From JBEGQX01 sp041180805 (lineage in GTDB: Bacteria; Planctomycetota; Planctomycetia; Gemmatales; Gemmataceae), in the NCBI GenBank assembly GCA_041180805.1, contig JBEGQX010000373.1, forward strand, positions 1-33,268: DNA of 33,268 nucleotides, in the 5' to 3' direction. Within the stretch, counting starts at the first letter, position 1; each line of letters begins with the position of its first letter. Below, one piece after another: positions 33,115-33,268 of the stretch. The notes below the pieces were generated by a model that ran no database searches, was not told the DNA's origin, and was given only the letters and a program-made list of their open reading frames with translations. Position numbers and translations under genes: made by a program.

Positions 33115-33268
33115 GGTGACCAGAAACCTGTAAAAAGGTCAATTCAAAAATATTCCTGGAAACCATTCCCGGGAAATGACCCCTTGAATCCACAGTATTT
33201 TATACGAACCTATCATAAAGCGATTATTGCCAAACCAAAAGACTGATCCGGTTTGGGAATATAATTTT

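Noticed and set aside
1..33268. CRISPR arrays, insertion sequences, prophage or integrase genes
   Set aside because: No regularly spaced repeats, terminal inverted repeats with a transposase, or phage-type proteins were seen.

Overview
The window is a chromosomal segment of about 33 kb with close to 50% GC. It most likely comes from a member of the Planctomycetota. The evidence is an oversized signal peptidase I with a cysteine-rich insert, a secreted DUF6807/PmoA-type protein, two single-haem secreted proteins of planctomycete type, a zinc-ribbon protein with a C-terminal membrane anchor, and several unrecognised secreted proteins beside ordinary housekeeping genes. This assignment is inference from gene content; there is no rRNA to confirm it. 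I saw no insertion sequences, phage genes, CRISPR arrays or integrases.

Layout. Positions 68-5200 (minus strand) form one tight operon: lepA, lepB, a YbgC-type thioesterase, an ExbB/TolQ-like protein and an ExbD/TolR-like protein. Next come an exported glutathione peroxidase (+), a RarD-type permease (-), a SAM-dependent O-methyltransferase (+), a tartrate/isopropylmalate dehydrogenase-family enzyme (-), a lipoprotein (+), a zinc-ribbon membrane protein (+), a DUF6807 protein (-) and a large secreted protein of unknown function (+). Positions 14667-17985 carry fusA, a terminator flanked by two parS-like sites, parB and tRNA-Pro(UGG). Positions 18048-20512 form a small redox-type locus: a haem protein gene and an Rrf2 regulator read from interleaved divergent promoters, followed by a second haem protein gene broken by an in-frame TAA. 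ubiA (-) follows. A structured, terminator-bearing leader then precedes the nusA-infB-ylxP-rbfA-endonuclease III-like operon (22035-27966). The window closes with a membrane-anchored TPR protein (-), pckA (+) and a YheT-type hydrolase (-) whose 3' end overlaps pckA.

How the parts work together. lepA, fusA, nusA, infB and rbfA cover translation, ribosome maturation and transcription elongation. lepB and the ExbB/ExbD pair serve the cell envelope. parB with its sites serves chromosome segregation. The Rrf2 locus looks like a small regulon for periplasmic haem proteins. pckA, ubiA and the dehydrogenase are central metabolism and quinone synthesis.

Most notable are the parS-like pair just upstream of parB, the interleaved Rrf2/cytochrome promoters with a dyad between them, the broken haem-protein gene, the hairpin leader before nusA, and the elaborated LepB. 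Stretches without a gene: 14336-14666 holds a terminator, a direct repeat and a possible promoter; 20513-20817 holds only a hairpin at its end; 21724-22034 holds the leader structures. I saw nothing I could support in 1-67 or 33115-33268.
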